This document shows, in pieces, positions 22,693 to 35,475 of a stretch of 64,000 nt of DNA (position 1 is its first letter; each line of letters starts with the position of its first letter). The stretch lies in the NCBI RefSeq assembly GCF_905220565.1, contig NC_059410.1:2247501-2311500 (forward strand). Direction: 5' to 3'. The notes under the pieces were generated by a model. It made no database searches. It saw only the letters and a list, made by a program, of their open reading frames with translations, and had not been told where the DNA came from. This stretch comes from Melitaea cinxia. Its lineage: Eukaryota; Arthropoda; Insecta; Lepidoptera; Nymphalidae. The position numbers were made by a program, and so were the translations under genes.

Positions 22693-24145
22693 TTTGAATT
22701 ATATTTACGATACACTGTATTAAAGGGGCAACGATGGACGGTAAACTTTTGTTGTTTTGTAAATAACTCTGTAATAGTGAAAGCACATCTGAAATTTTGG
22801 CAAAATTATTTTTAGAGTTAATAATATCTATTGGAGTTGAATTTTTTTCAAATTCATTGAATGAAAATTCTTTTATTATATTTTTATGAGCAATTTTATC
22901 ATAACCTATATTAGGCTTAATAGGATCCCGAGGTCTAGATATAAATGTTTTTTTGTATGATTTATTAGGATTTTGGCTAATATTTACTTCTTTACTAACT
23001 TCTGAATAAGATTTGTATGACGTTGGTATCTCTTTATTAGCCTCTGCATATGATACACACTTTTCAGCCATATGTACTTTAATAGATTTTTGCCTATTGA
23101 ATTCAGGGCACGCTTTACTATTTGCCATATGGTTGCCAGAACATAAACAGCAAAAATAATTATCATCATTGGCATTGCATGACTCTGATGTGTGCTCCTG
23201 ACCACACTTTAAACACCTAGGCTTAGACCTGCACTGCAATTTTGTGTGTCCATAACGACAACATTTGTAGCATTGGATTGTGGGAAAGATGTAAAGCTCG
23301 ACTGGAAGAGAATTGTAACATATAAAAATTCTTTTTGGGAGGACCCTACCATCAAAATAAATTACTACTGATTGTGTGGGCTTCCACACAGTAGCGCCTT
23401 CAACAACAGTTTTGTAATTTAAACGTCTAACCTTTACAACTTTACCACAACCAATAGGTGTAGAAATATTTTTTATAATTTCTTCTGGGGACCATTCTAT
23501 TGGCACACCCCTAACGATACCGATTCTAATAACATTAAAAGATGGTATAAAAGCGTGATAACCATTTTCAAGAAGCAGGCTATTATTTAAAAAAGAATTC
23601 GCATCTTTAAAATTATTAAATGCTACAGAAATTCGGTTTCGTCCTATCTTTTTCAAGCTGCCGTTAATAATATTATATATTTTATTTTTCATAAGGAAAT
23701 CTCCGAATGTGATTGGGTGTAAAATCGTTCCATCGTTATCACCTTTTGTAATTTTTTGAACATGAATTAAATATGGAGACACGTCATTTTCATTATAAAT
23801 ATTTCTGCCTATGGGATTTTTAGAGACAGTGTTATCAGATTGGAGCTGTGATTGTGGTACCGAAACGGGGACATTTTTATTAATTTCATTTTTATTCGTC
23901 TCATCTGATTTCTCAGACTCCGAACAATGACAACCAACTTTTTGGTTTCCCGCGTTTTTTCTAACTTTTTTATTACATTGTTTGCAAATTTTATGAAGAC
24001 GAGATCTCTTAAGTGGCTTTTTAGTCATAGAATGATCAGTTTCAATACTCGATTCATCGTAATCAATGGTAATAAAATTGCTAGGTTGCGGAATATATTG
24101 TGCATTAAAATCATTCCCGCCACCCGGGTCCGGAGGTTCGTTCAT
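22643..24145 (-). CDS. LINE ORF1 (Gag-like) with three zinc knuckles
   Basis: A 500-residue nucleic-acid-binding protein of the element. The N-terminal half is basic with a small Cys cluster (CKQCNKK). The middle resembles the RNA-binding fold found in insect LINE Gag proteins. Three CCHC-type knuckles follow (CYKCCRYGHTKLQC, CLKCGQEHTSESC, CCLCSGNHMANSKAC). The frame is intact. Confidence 0.9.
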   Translation of the reverse strand: MNEPPDPGGGNDFNAQYIPQPSNFITIDYDESSIETDHSMTKKPLKRSRLHKICKQCNKKVRKNAGNQKVGCHCSESEKSDETNKNEINKNVPVSVPQSQLQSDNTVSKNPIGRNIYNENDVSPYLIHVQKITKGDNDGTILHPITFGDFLMKNKIYNIINGSLKKIGRNRISVAFNNFKDANSFLNNSLLLENGYHAFIPSFNVIRIGIVRGVPIEWSPEEIIKNISTPIGCGKVVKVRRLNYKTVVEGATVWKPTQSVVIYFDGRVLPKRIFICYNSLPVELYIFPTIQCYKCCRYGHTKLQCRSKPRCLKCGQEHTSESCNANDDNYFCCLCSGNHMANSKACPEFNRQKSIKVHMAEKCVSYAEANKEIPTSYKSYSEVSKEVNISQNPNKSYKKTFISRPRDPIKPNIGYDKIAHKNIIKEFSFNEFEKNSTPIDIINSKNNFAKISDVLSLLQSYLQNNKSLPSIVAPLIQCIVNIIQNGQFPDNYTVERQKCN

Positions 24146-24597
24146 TCTATAAATATTTACATAGACTTACCAAAAATAGAAGAAAAACAAACTAAATACA
24201 AAACTTAAACTAAATAACTAAATATATACACTTTACACCTGATCTGAACTATATTTAAAATAATTTTAGCAGTAGCAAGAAAAAACACAACCGCGCGCGT
24301 TTAAGTTTCCCGCTCGTTTTTTCCTAATTTTATTGTTCCATTTTTAAAAATTTGACACATATTCTTGTATTGATAGCCAGTACTTTTTAAAAATCAAAAG
24401 AGTTTTTAATATATGCGCCATTTCCAGGTTAGTCTCGGGACTTATTGAACGATCTAGTAGTTTATTTATTGTTTTATAAATTTCGTTTTCATCAAATCTC
24501 TTTCATAATAAAGAAATATTCTGAAATTTATCATTTAAATACATTATACATTAAATTCTGGTTTATTATTGGTTTATATAATAATGTTATGAATGAT

Positions 24598-24870
24598 GTT
24601 AGGGGACTTTAATGGATGGGTTGGAGTGAAGCGTGATGGGTATGAAAGAGTCCTGGGTACGTTTGGGGATGAGAGAGTGAATGACAATGGGAGAAGCCTG
24701 CTTGAAGTATGCTTGGAATGGAATCTTTGCGTGGCCAACACAATGTTTGACCACAAAAAGATCCATTTGAATACAATAGTTGAGGGTGAGTCTAGAAGTA
24801 TGATTGATTTTGTAATAGTGGATGAAAGACTGAGGATGAATTCAGATGAATATTTTGCAATGGAATGTAA
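24598..24870 (+). pseudogene. RTE-type LINE endonuclease fragment
   Basis: About 90 residues with GDFNGWVG, LEVCLEWNLCVANTMF and SMIDFVIVDERLR, the middle and end of an AP endonuclease of the RTE type. Nothing of the reverse transcriptase follows; a different LINE begins at about 24873. Confidence 0.75.
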
Positions 24871-25081
24871 ATAGTTAATTCAAAAGATTAGAAAATATTA
24901 AACTACTTATGAATGAGTTAGATCCAACCTGCATTTGTATACAGGAAACAAATTTTTCTGCTAATTACAATGCTGCCATAAAGGGATTTAACTGCTTTTA
25001 TAAAAATCGTACACATAATAACAGAGCTGGCGCGCGCTGGTAGCGTTGCTATTTATATTAAACCATATACTCTTCTTGGAC

Positions 25082-25084
<3 letters not shown>

Positions 25085-25112
<28 letters not shown>

Positions 25113-25372
25113 ACTTTATTGCACATTTAAATAAAGAACAAAATTTACATTACAAGCTATATAGTAACAAATTGTGCAACCAGGCGATCTTATTGCTAAA
25201 AAGCAATCCCTTCCAGACAACCTGATAAAGAAAGGGATATTACTTTTCAGATGGGCAGGTGGTATATAAATATAAATAAGTAAAAAGATAGAATATATAA
25301 CAATATGCATACATTATACACATACGTACGCAACAAAAAATAAATCAAATATAAAATATAATATAATAGCCA
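25085..25372 (-). mobile_element. LINE 3'-end fragment inside the + strand LINE
   Basis: The reverse strand ends TGTGCAATAAAGTATATT followed by (ATT)n. This is a polyadenylation signal plus a simple-repeat tail of the kind that ends CR1/Jockey-type LINEs. It interrupts the endonuclease frame between TIYSSW and LTLTLCNVYLP. Confidence 0.6.
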
Positions 25373-26360
25373 TGAAAATAAAATTTCCGTTTACATTAAC
25401 ATTATGTAACGTTTATCTTCCAAATAGTACCTCAATTACTAAAAACGACCTTAATGATCTTATTAAACAATTACCAGCACCGTTTCTTATTCTGGGCGAC
25501 TTTAACAGTTATCATTATTACTGAGGCTCTGAAAAATGTGATACTCGGGGCAAAATAATAGTAGATTGGCTAGAAGGCCATGACATAATAATCTTAAATA
25601 CCGGTAAACCAACACATTTTGACAATAACACTGGCCGCACCAATAACATAGATTTGACTTTAGCTTCACAAAATATTGCAACATATTTTGAATGGAATGC
25701 TTTAGACGATTTATACGATAGTGACCATTTTCCTATTTTCACACAAACCTATTCACGACAAACAATTCCAAAAAAGATTCAAGTCCCCAAAAAATGGATT
25801 TTTGATAAAGCAGACTGGTCTTTATTTCAGGATGAAGTTAATAAAAATATTTTCAACTTATTTGACTTAGATAATTTAAATTGTAATATGACTTCTATAG
25901 ACGAAGTAGTTCTAGATTAAATAATTTAATAATTGATGCAGCAAATAAATCGATACCAAAAACTTCAGAAAGCTTCAAAACTAATAACGTGCCCTGGTGG
26001 AATGATGACTGTAAAATAGCTGTAAAAGAATCTAAAAAAGCCTTCAGAAATTTTAAGAAACATGCTAAAGCCAACCCTGATTCCAAGTATAGTTTCTTTT
26101 TGTACTCAATTGTGCTTAACAACAGCGATGATTCGCTTACAGCCAATCCAAAAGAAACCTCTAACCTACTTGCTAATAACTTTGCAGCAAATTCAAGTAG
26201 TCAAAATTAATTACCAATTCAAGATATATAAATTCACTGAAGAAAATAAAACAAATTATGAATTAAGTACTAATACCGATCCAATTAACAAAGAAACTTC
26301 TATGCACGAATTATTGTCAGTACTATCGCAAAGCAGCAATTGCAGTCCTAGTCCGGATAC

Positions 26361-28735
26361 TATTTATTTATTGTTTTTATTCTTTTATTTTATTTTATTT
26401 GGTACACCAACAGCACATAAAACATTATATGAGTACAAATTGTACATTTGGACTAAGCCATTTACAGGTATTCGCATATGGTTATTTAAATGATGAGACC
26501 ATCAAATAATGACAATAAATCTACAAAACAGAACAAAAATCCCTGAAGATGAGGAATGTTTCAGTATTTAAGAATTTGTTGCACCCCCGACGCGGGGGCC
26601 AAAGAACTCCAAAGCAAACAATCTACTCACATTCTGAGGCTTAGTACGGAACAATTCTAATTCGTCATTATTTTTGACAGTTTGTTAAAAAACTCACTCA
26701 CTCGAATAATGAATGAATTGCGGCGGTAATTAGTATTAACTTTAGGAATTGCCAGCGTTTGGGTACGTGTAGTTGGCAATCTGCGAGGAACCCAGATGCT
26801 AACTTTTTCCAGCAAAGCAGGGCAATCAATGATGACATCGACAATTTTTAAGAGATACGTAATATCAAAAAGTCGCCGTCTCTTTTCCAAGGGTAAGAAG
26901 TGGTATCTATTGCATCTCGCCTCATAACCGCGATCCGATTGCTCACACTTGTATTGTAGATACCTCAAGAACCTTTTCTGTACTGACTCAACAAGGGAAA
27001 TATACACGTTATATTGTGGATTCCAAACCATAGAGGCATACTCAAGGATAGTGCGCATGTAAGCACAATAAAGTATTTTAATCGATTTAATAGATTTAAA
27101 TTCATGTGTAGACCTTATAATGAAACCAAGAGCCTTGGAGGCCTTTTTCACTGCGTAATCAATGTGCTTATCAAATAAAAGTTTAGAATCTTGAATGAGC
27201 CCCAAGCCCTTCATAGATGTAACTTTGTTAAGCGGCTTAGTGTTGATTTTTATACAGATAATTTATAGTGTTATATTTTCCAGAAAAAGTCATAGCAAAA
27301 CACTTGGAAACATTCAAATCAAGCTTGTTTTGAGTGCAATACTGCACAAAATTATTAAGATCACCAGAAGTGTTAGTGGCCATAAAAATTTTAGTGTCGT
27401 CCGCATATAATAAAACTTTGGCAGATTTGAAACATAAAGCGATGTCGTTAATAAATATGATGAAAAGCAAAGGCCCTAACAAAGAGCCTTGAGGCACGCC
27501 AGAAGGAATCGATAGCCACGAAGACGTAAAACCATTTATTGCAAGCGCCTGGGATCTATTACTGATATAAGAAGTAAACCATCTAAATAAGTTGCCATGT
27601 AGGTATACCGGCTTTATACAGTTTCTCGAGGAGCAACAGGTGATCTATATGATCAAAAGCTTTACTGAAATCAGTAAAAATGCAATCGACCTGTAGGCCT
27701 GAGTCCATTTTTGAAGAGGTGTATTCATTAAAAACTAAAAGGTTGGACACCGTCGATCTCTGTCTTAAGAAACCATGTTGTTCTGGAGTAAAAGAAGACT
27801 GCAGTGCAGGATACACCTGACGGTAAACAACCTTCTCGAATATTTTGGTAAAGACACACAACTTAGATATAGGCCTATAATTTTTCATATTAGAACGGTC
27901 ACCACTTTTATGTACGGGCGTGACGAATGCTGATTTCCAGGTCATTGGCACTATACTTTCTCTTAAGGAACGCTTGAAAATAGTGCATAGAGGCGTAACC
28001 GGGGTTATACCACTGGGCCCAGCGCCCTGGTTCATGTCAGTAGTTTTCAGCAATATTTCAACCTCCTTCGGATCAATATTTATATCACCAACACTAAAAT
28101 TATTTTGGCACTGATTATCAAGATAAGGTGTACAGCTGTTAGTGTTGGAAACGAGAAAATTAAATTGAAAATATTCTGCAAATAAATTACACACTGATTG
28201 TCCAGTATCTCTTGATTGATCCTCATATGTCATCACCGATGCTAGCGCCCGGGAGGGCGAGGCCCTTTAGCGACTTTGTGTAAGATCAGAAAAGGCGGGG
28301 GTTATTTATAACTGAGTTTTCTACTTTACATATGTAGGACTGATAACACTGACCTTCCAATCTTATGGCTCGTTCTCTTAGAAATGAATAAGTTTCGTAA
28401 TCGTACCGGTTACCATATTTTTTATATTTTTTAAAATATTTGAATTTTTCTTTTAAAACCTTTTTCAAGGCGGCGTTGTACCAAATAAAAAAAGAACTAC
28501 TACAGATAATTTTGTGAAGTATAAATTCGTCACGAACAATGGCCAGAATACGATAAAAATTATGAACACAGTCGTCAATAGAACCGCTCGATAATAAAAC
28601 ATTCCAATCTATTTTTGACAATTTTGAATTAATTTCTACATAATTTCCTTCTTTGTAATTGAACAAAGTTCGCTTATTGACAGATACAAATCTAGGCATG
28701 TCTAAATTTAATTCGATGAAAATTGATCTATGATG
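26361..28735 (-). mobile_element. 5'-truncated Jockey-type LINE, frameshifted
   Basis: Pieces in order on the - strand: a linker after the endonuclease (28699-28286); reverse transcriptase with NYRPISKL and IFTDFSKAFD (28236-27583); GVPQGSLLGPLLF and YADD (about 27510-27237); and the C-terminal thumb with ALGFIIR and ILEYASMVWNP (27214-26657). The 3' end is an (AATAA)-rich tail at 26361-26400. No RNase H is seen. It lies inside the + strand LINE. Confidence 0.82.
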
Positions 28736-30324
28736 TGGATCCTCTGAGACAATTTATTTGATCAAGTTTTCATTGAAAATGGTTTGCCGCAAGGATCAGT
28801 TTTAAGTGTTATTCTATTTCTACTGGCCATTAATGATGTAATTTCGTATATAGACAAACCTGTGAAAAGTTTCTTATTTGCGGATGACTTGACTATTACT
28901 TGCGGTGGCAAAACCTTGGATCCTACGTTAACACTTATTCAAAATACACTTAATAATCTCCAAAAATGGTATAAAAAGTCCGGATTAAAGTTTTCAAAGT
29001 GGGGTGCTGATAAAAATTATTTGATTAATACATACAAAGCTCTTATTAGACTAAAATTAGATTATGGTTCTATATTCTATGATTCTGCTAAGCAACGTAG
29101 CTTAAAATGTTTAGAAAGTATTCATAACAATGCTTTAAGACTAAGTATTGGTGCTAAATGCACAATCATGAGTATTTTGGCAGAATCAGGGGAAATGCCA
29201 CTTTATTTGAGAAGAAAACAACTAATATTAATATATACCGTAAACATAATTTCCTAACAATCCAGTCCAATATATGATTATTTTACTAAATCCTCATCTA
29301 AAGCTGTGTACGAGATTCGCCCAAACCTTACACAACCATTACACATCCGAGCTGAAAAATACTTGAAAGAATTGAATCTGTGCTTTCTGCAGTTTTCCAA
29401 AAAAAAAAATACCGTCCTATGACCCGTGGGACATTTGTGAATTTCCTATCAATCTAGAACTGACACATTTTTTTAAAGATAACACCCCACCATCGGTGTA
29501 TAAAAATTTATTTAATGAAATTATCTATATAAATAAGGATAGCAAGCAGTTTTATACAGATGGTTCGGTGATAAATAACAAACCAGGATGTGCCGTAGTC
29601 TCTCACAATAATACCTCGCTTTACAAACTTTTAGATTTCCACAAGATTTTCAGTTGTGAAGCTATTGCTTCACAACTGAAAATCACTAATATTAGAAATT
29701 AAAGAATTAATGGCAAATTTAATTAACAATAAATATATATTTGAAATAATCTGGATCCCTAGTCATATAGGTATTATAGGTAACGAGAAAGACGATTTAG
29801 AAGCTAAAAAAGCAGCAAACTTGTACTTAATAGATTTTTCTATTAAGGCAAACGCGACTGATTTCAAGAATCATATCATTAAATATAAAATAAAAACTTT
29901 ATAGGATACTCTTTGGAGGAATAACAATACGAGTAAATTATATGAGATCAGAAATTCTATTTTTGATAAGTTTTCTTCATCGTTTAATAATAGAAAAGAT
30001 CAAACCATTATTACTAGGCTCCGTATTGGGCACACAAACATGACCCATGTATACATTATGAAAAAGATTAGTAAACCAAAATGTAAATGCGGGATGGATT
30101 TAACAGTAAAACATATTCTAGTAGCTTGTCAGGCCTATAATAGAGATAAATTAAAATGTAACCTACGTAATAACTTAAAAGATTGTTTAACTGAAAATGA
30201 CCTTATACAGACAGTAAAAATTTTGAAAAAGATAAATATGTACAAGACTATATAAATGTTATTATTGTAGTCGCTAATGACCTAAGCTGTTAAAAAGCGA
30301 CTTAAAAAAAATAAAAAAAAATAA

Positions 30325-30830
30325 CTATATTAGACTTGAAATGAATTAAATTGGTCCGATCCTTAGTAGACATATCTGGAGAACATTGTGCAAAAACTTT
30401 AAATTTGTAGACTTTGAAAGTTGAGTGAAAACAATTTTGAAAACTACCTCCTGAATTATCAAAGAAATAAAAGAAAACACTGCTTCTTGTTAGAGTACCT
30501 ACATTTAAAATTCAGTTTCACAGATTTGTCAGTTGTTATTATTTTTATTCTATTTCAAATCCTCCGTATCATTTATTAAGTTAACAAAGTGTTGCTGCTT
30601 TTTGATTATTTCATTGAACTCTCAAAGAAGTGTTATCGTTTATCTCGTTAAGCTGACATTATTAGTAATGTTGAACTTTTATATGTCATAAGATAGTCAC
30701 AAGTTATAATCAAATATAAAATGTTTAACTTATAAAGTTTTACATTTTGTTTAATTTTTATTCTGGTGTTTTATATATCAATATATTTATTAAAATAATA
30801 TTGTTTTAAATAAGTTCATTTGAATGTTTC
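30325..30830 (+). promoter_or_regulatory. Conserved upstream block of copy B
   Basis: It matches 3030-3526 base for base over long stretches and keeps the TGTTTCAG acceptor just before AAACATG. LINE sequence directly abuts it at 30320, so B has less upstream duplicon sequence than A or C. Confidence 0.45.
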
Positions 30831-30836
30831 AGAAAC

Positions 30837-33800
30837 ATGTCGTCCAGTGATTCACAAATCGATTTTGAAATAGTTGAAGTAAGTTGACATAATAATTAAA
30901 TTATCTTATAACTTTATTTACGTTATTCAAGTACTCTTTATGCTTTGATTTAAACCTATTCGGGCTTTCGGATATTATTGATGGACATAAGATGAACTGT
31001 ATTTCAAAATTCGTACCATTTATTTTAGTGTTACCCACACATGAGGGAATTCTAAACTCACCTATAGTAACCACTATAGACGGCACCGCGGTCGCTTAGA
31101 ACCGAATATAAAATCATCATATCAAAAATTTCGATCTAACAGGTACATCGATCCATAGCTTAATTGGCTAGAGCGGTGGTCACGGTGAGTCGGAGATGCA
31201 GGTTCGATCCCCGCTTGGGCGGTCGATTTTTGATATGATATTAAAAATCGGTTTCAAAATGTCCCTTTCAAGGAACTCTTAGTAATCAATGTTCCTAGCA
31301 AAGCTTCTGTTGATATTTTAAATATCTCAGGGTTCTGTCGAACAAATGTAATTATAACGGAATTAAAAGAACAAGAAACTTTCGTAACTCTTTCAAAAAT
31401 ACTGTTTTGTTATAAAGTTAGTTATGTATAAATTATGATTTGACTTATTTATAATAATAATGTAATTAAAATTTTAGGAATACACCAACCAAGAATTCCA
31501 TTCATTAAGCTGTAAAGACAGCGGTGAATTTGAATACGATGCCTGCAACAACAAAATATTTCTATCATCTGTCGAAACTTTGCAGTATCGTTCAAGCAAT
31601 TTATCAAAAAGTGAATTATCAGCAAAATTCTTGGACTTAGCAGAACTTGTTCTAGAAAATATGGATTTATTATGTCAGCTAGATTATCTCCTAAGAGGAA
31701 CACCGATAGAGGAAACACGGGATGTTGAAATTAAGTTATTGGTACAAAACTTAATCTACCACAGTTCTCTTGAGGAAAGAGACGAATCTGGTTGTGAGTA
31801 TTAATGTATGACTTATTACAACTTGTTTTTTTTTAAGGTTACTCAGCCAAAAAGAACAAACACATTTTATGTGTTTTGCCACTCAACTTTTTACTAAGTG
31901 TACCGATTTTTAATTTTGTCGAAAGCCGATGTTTGCGATGATTATGCGTATTTTCGAGGTTTCCCTGGATTTCTCTGGGATCCCATCATCAGATCCTGGT
32001 TTTCTTATCATGGTATCACACCTAGGATATCTTCTTTCCAACAAAAAAAGAATTATCAAAATCAGTTCATAAACGACGAAGTTATTCCCAAATATACATT
32101 ATATATATTTGTATACTGCACGTAGTATACAAATCCCTGTATTTTACTATCTCGGTCGTTGTGACTTACAACTTTGTTAAGTCATTCGTCATTCACAACC
32201 ATTTTCAGCTGCTGGCTACATGTGCAGCAAAATACGATCAAATGTAAAAGATGAAACCTTAAATACTTTATGTACACTACGAAAGCAATTTCAGAAGCAA
32301 GAGCCCGAATTTCATTAATATTTTTTTCAGACTTTAATTTTACATAACATAATTTAGATTTTCGTCATTATTTCTGATCAAAATATAATTATAATAATTG
32401 TTTTTTGTAAATTCTATTGTTTCATTTACTGACTTAGAAAATAATTTTGTGGACTAATAATTCTAAAATATTTTACAATCCTGCAAATCATGTAGATCCG
32501 CGGGACTGATGGTCTCAATGTTTGGATTGCAAGATTGTCTTTTAGTTGCTGGATTGCATTCCCTAGCATTGATATTTTATTCCTACCCTACATATTGTTT
32601 ATTTCTTGTCCCAACTATGAATTGTTTATAATATATTATATTGCGATGTAGCAAACATAAACATTTGTTTTATTTTATTGTTTGTAATTTCTCATGTAAG
32701 TGAATTGTATTCTTTTGAGAAATATTAATTATACCAAAGTCAATTAAATAATCATTATTATTCCTAACAATACGAATGTAATTTACTTTGAGACGACGAT
32801 GGTTTCATTTTTTTACTTGTAGATGGAAATTGAACAAATAGTCAATAATTTCATTAAGCTTATTTTTCAGAAAGTATGTTTTAAAATGTGATTTGTTTTT
32901 CGTTACGTTTCATTATGATTAAAATTAATAACTTTATTAAAACATGATAAATTTTGTGAAAAATTGTCAGATACAGACGTCGAAATAGGTATGTTCGATG
33001 ACATTCCACTGTCGCAACTGGGCCTTATCGCTGCATCAAATCAACTGCCTTTAACAATTATATCTACAAAGCACACAGCTGTCATATGCTCAGTCTTCGT
33101 GGAACTCTGCCATAACGTCGGGTAATTATGGCTTTTTTTAAATCTTATAAGCTATTTGCTGTTAACAATGCGGGTGTAGTTAGTGGCACATATATTGTGC
33201 GGCAAGTTTTTTACTTTTATTTTATTTAGAAACTTTTACACACAAACAGTAACCACCATCTAGACCCCCCAAGCCCCTATCTTCAGAAATAAGCAAAATC
33301 AAAAAGAGTTTGCGGGTCAGTCTAGTAAATTTCCAAATTGGACTTGCGTACAATATTCACATTAATTTCTGAACTAATATACTATATTATACAATTATAA
33401 AATACAATACAAATATATGTATATCTAATATATTAAACACATTGACACAACAGCGAAGAGCAGCTGATAATATCTTTCTCGCTCACGTACACTCGGCGGT
33501 CCCGATCGAGCCTTTCGCCTCAGAGCGTGATGGATCAGCTTAACTTACTACCTACAAAAAAATGTATGTGCGATGTGTCAAAAGAAATTTTCACTTCAAA
33601 AATAATCTAACTGTTGACCTATACCATCAAACAACACACACATTACTCTCACACTCACATCCATTACACAGTTTATATGATATAAAAGATTTAATTATAT
33701 TATGTATAAATAAATTAATAAATATATGTAACGTATAGATCCGTTTTTCCGTCCCCCTCTCTTCCCGTGGGTGTCGTAAGAGGCGACTAAGGGATAACAC

Positions 33801-35443
33801 AGTTCCGCTACCACCTTGGAACTTAAAAAGCCGACTGGTGGCGGGATAACCATCCAACTGCTGGCTTTGAGATACACAAGGCCGAAGACGGGCAGCAGCG
33901 TCTTCGGTGCGACAAAGCCAGCCCTGCGGTCACCAACCCGCCTGCCCAGCGTGGTGACTATGGGCAAAACACATGAGTTAACGTAAGTAAGTTGGCGTAA
34001 ACTTGTTGAGGCCTATGTCCAGCAGTGGACTGTATAGGCTGTAATAATGATAAATCTGTTTGCTTGTTTTGTTGTTGTTGATTAACTTTTTTTTTTAGAT
34101 ATAATGAAACGTATAAATTAAAACTGTAAATAAATATTTTGTACACCGAAACTCAGGGCGGGAATCAAACCCACAATTCTTGTAGCAGAAAGCAGAGTAA
34201 TAATTTAGCTACTATAGACGTACACAAAATTATTCAAAATGCAGATAGGCTATATTATAATTATCTCACAATGTTTTTTTTTTTTCATTTCCAGACTCTC
34301 AGATTATGTTTATTTAGTATTTGTTCCAAATACTGATATAAACAGATATATCAAACATGTAGCGTTATTCACTGAAGGTAGGTAGGGTTTGTTTCTTTTT
34401 TTTCTTTTTTAAGGAATTTTAGTCCATAAGGACTACGGCACTTCATAGGATAATTTTAGTTTTATATAAGATTAATAATATTTAGGTATGTAATGTTTAA
34501 TTACGACGACGGGTTTGCCCAACGGTCACACCACTGGTTGCGTTGGCTGGCTATAGATGTTTGCCGTGGTCTGAATGTTTGTGCAATGCCTGTTGGTCTC
34601 CCCACCGTGCCTCGGAGAGCACGTTAAGCCGTCGGTCCCAATTGTTATCATGTACACCTGATAGCGATCGTTACTCGTAGTAAGGTATATATCCGTCAAC
34701 CCGCATTGGAGCAGCGTGGTGGATTAAGCTCTGATCCTTCTCCTACATGGGGAAAGAAGCCTATGCCCAGCGGGATATTACAGGCTGAACGTAATTATAA
34801 TTTTATTATATAAACTGTTTTGCATAAGTTAAATAATATATATTTCAGAACAAGCATAAGGATTATTTTGAATATCAATAGTTCTTTTAAAGAGATTATA
34901 TTACATATATATACTAAATGCATAACTTATTTTGAACTGAACTAATTTAGCCTGTAAGCGTAAACGGACCACTGTTGTGCACAATATTTTCTCTATATAT
35001 TTTTAACCGACTTCAAAAAAGGAGGAGGTTACTCAATTCGACCGTATAATATATATGAATGTTTTTTAATATTTTTGGGGAATAACTTCGTCGTTTATGA
35101 ACCGATTTTGATAATTCTTTTTTTATTGGAAAGAAGCTATCCCTAGTGTGGTACCATAATAAGGAAACCAGGATCTGATCTTGGAATCCCAGAAAAATCG
35201 CGGGGAACCCTCAAAAATCGTAGTGACGACTAGTGCGTTTATTAATTTTTTTCGTCAATTTACGATGTATTTATTACTTGTCTACGTAATTGAAGTCGGT
35301 TTAGACAATGACAATGAGTATAGCTACTTGAACAACACAAGTTATATATGTGATTATACAAATGATATAATATTATGTACTTTAATATTTACGAATTTTT
35401 ATTAAGTATATAAGTGAAGTGAGAATAAGTGCTCGCATGTTGT

Positions 35444-35475
<32 letters not shown>

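Larger units (their letters stand above)
18805..24324 (-). mobile_element. Full-length LINE with two ORFs, inserted in the mariner
   Basis: About 5.5 kb, flanked by an 11-bp target duplication TAATTTTATTG at 18794-18804 and 24325-24335. The 3' end is a poly-A tract, seen as T(18) at 18805-18822. It has a 5' leader, ORF1 and ORF2 with endonuclease, reverse transcriptase and RNase H. RNase H suggests the I group in the broad sense, not Jockey, but I cannot settle the clade. Confidence 0.92.
13166..24454 (-). mobile_element. Mariner transposon, split by two nested elements
   Basis: Both ends carry the inverted repeat GTTCAATAAGTCCCGAGACT, at about 13173-13193 and, inverted, at about 24430-24450. 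A TA lies just outside each end, at 13164-13165 and 24455-24456. The transposase is in two pieces. With the gypsy element (13716-18187 plus a duplicated AGTC) and the LINE (18805-24324 plus its duplicated target) removed, about 1.3 kb remains, the normal size of a mariner. Confidence 0.85.
24873..30315 (+). mobile_element. Decayed + strand LINE, interrupted
   Basis: Left half to about 26345: endonuclease pieces with CICIQETNF, LILGDFN and YDSDHFPIF, then PWWNDDC and the linker to about SPSPDT. Right half from about 28750: LPQGSVLS and FLFADD of the reverse transcriptase, then YTDGSV and WIPSHIGIIGNEKDD of RNase H, a terminal Cys pattern, and an A-rich tail at 30303-30320. The segment between them, with the first part of the reverse transcriptase, is missing. 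Stops and frameshifts are frequent. Confidence 0.75.

Noticed and set aside
31151..31222. Possible tRNA gene (A box and B box present)
   Set aside because: The acceptor stem does not pair, the T stem has a mismatch, and the sequence lies inside a SINE with target duplications and copies at equivalent sites.
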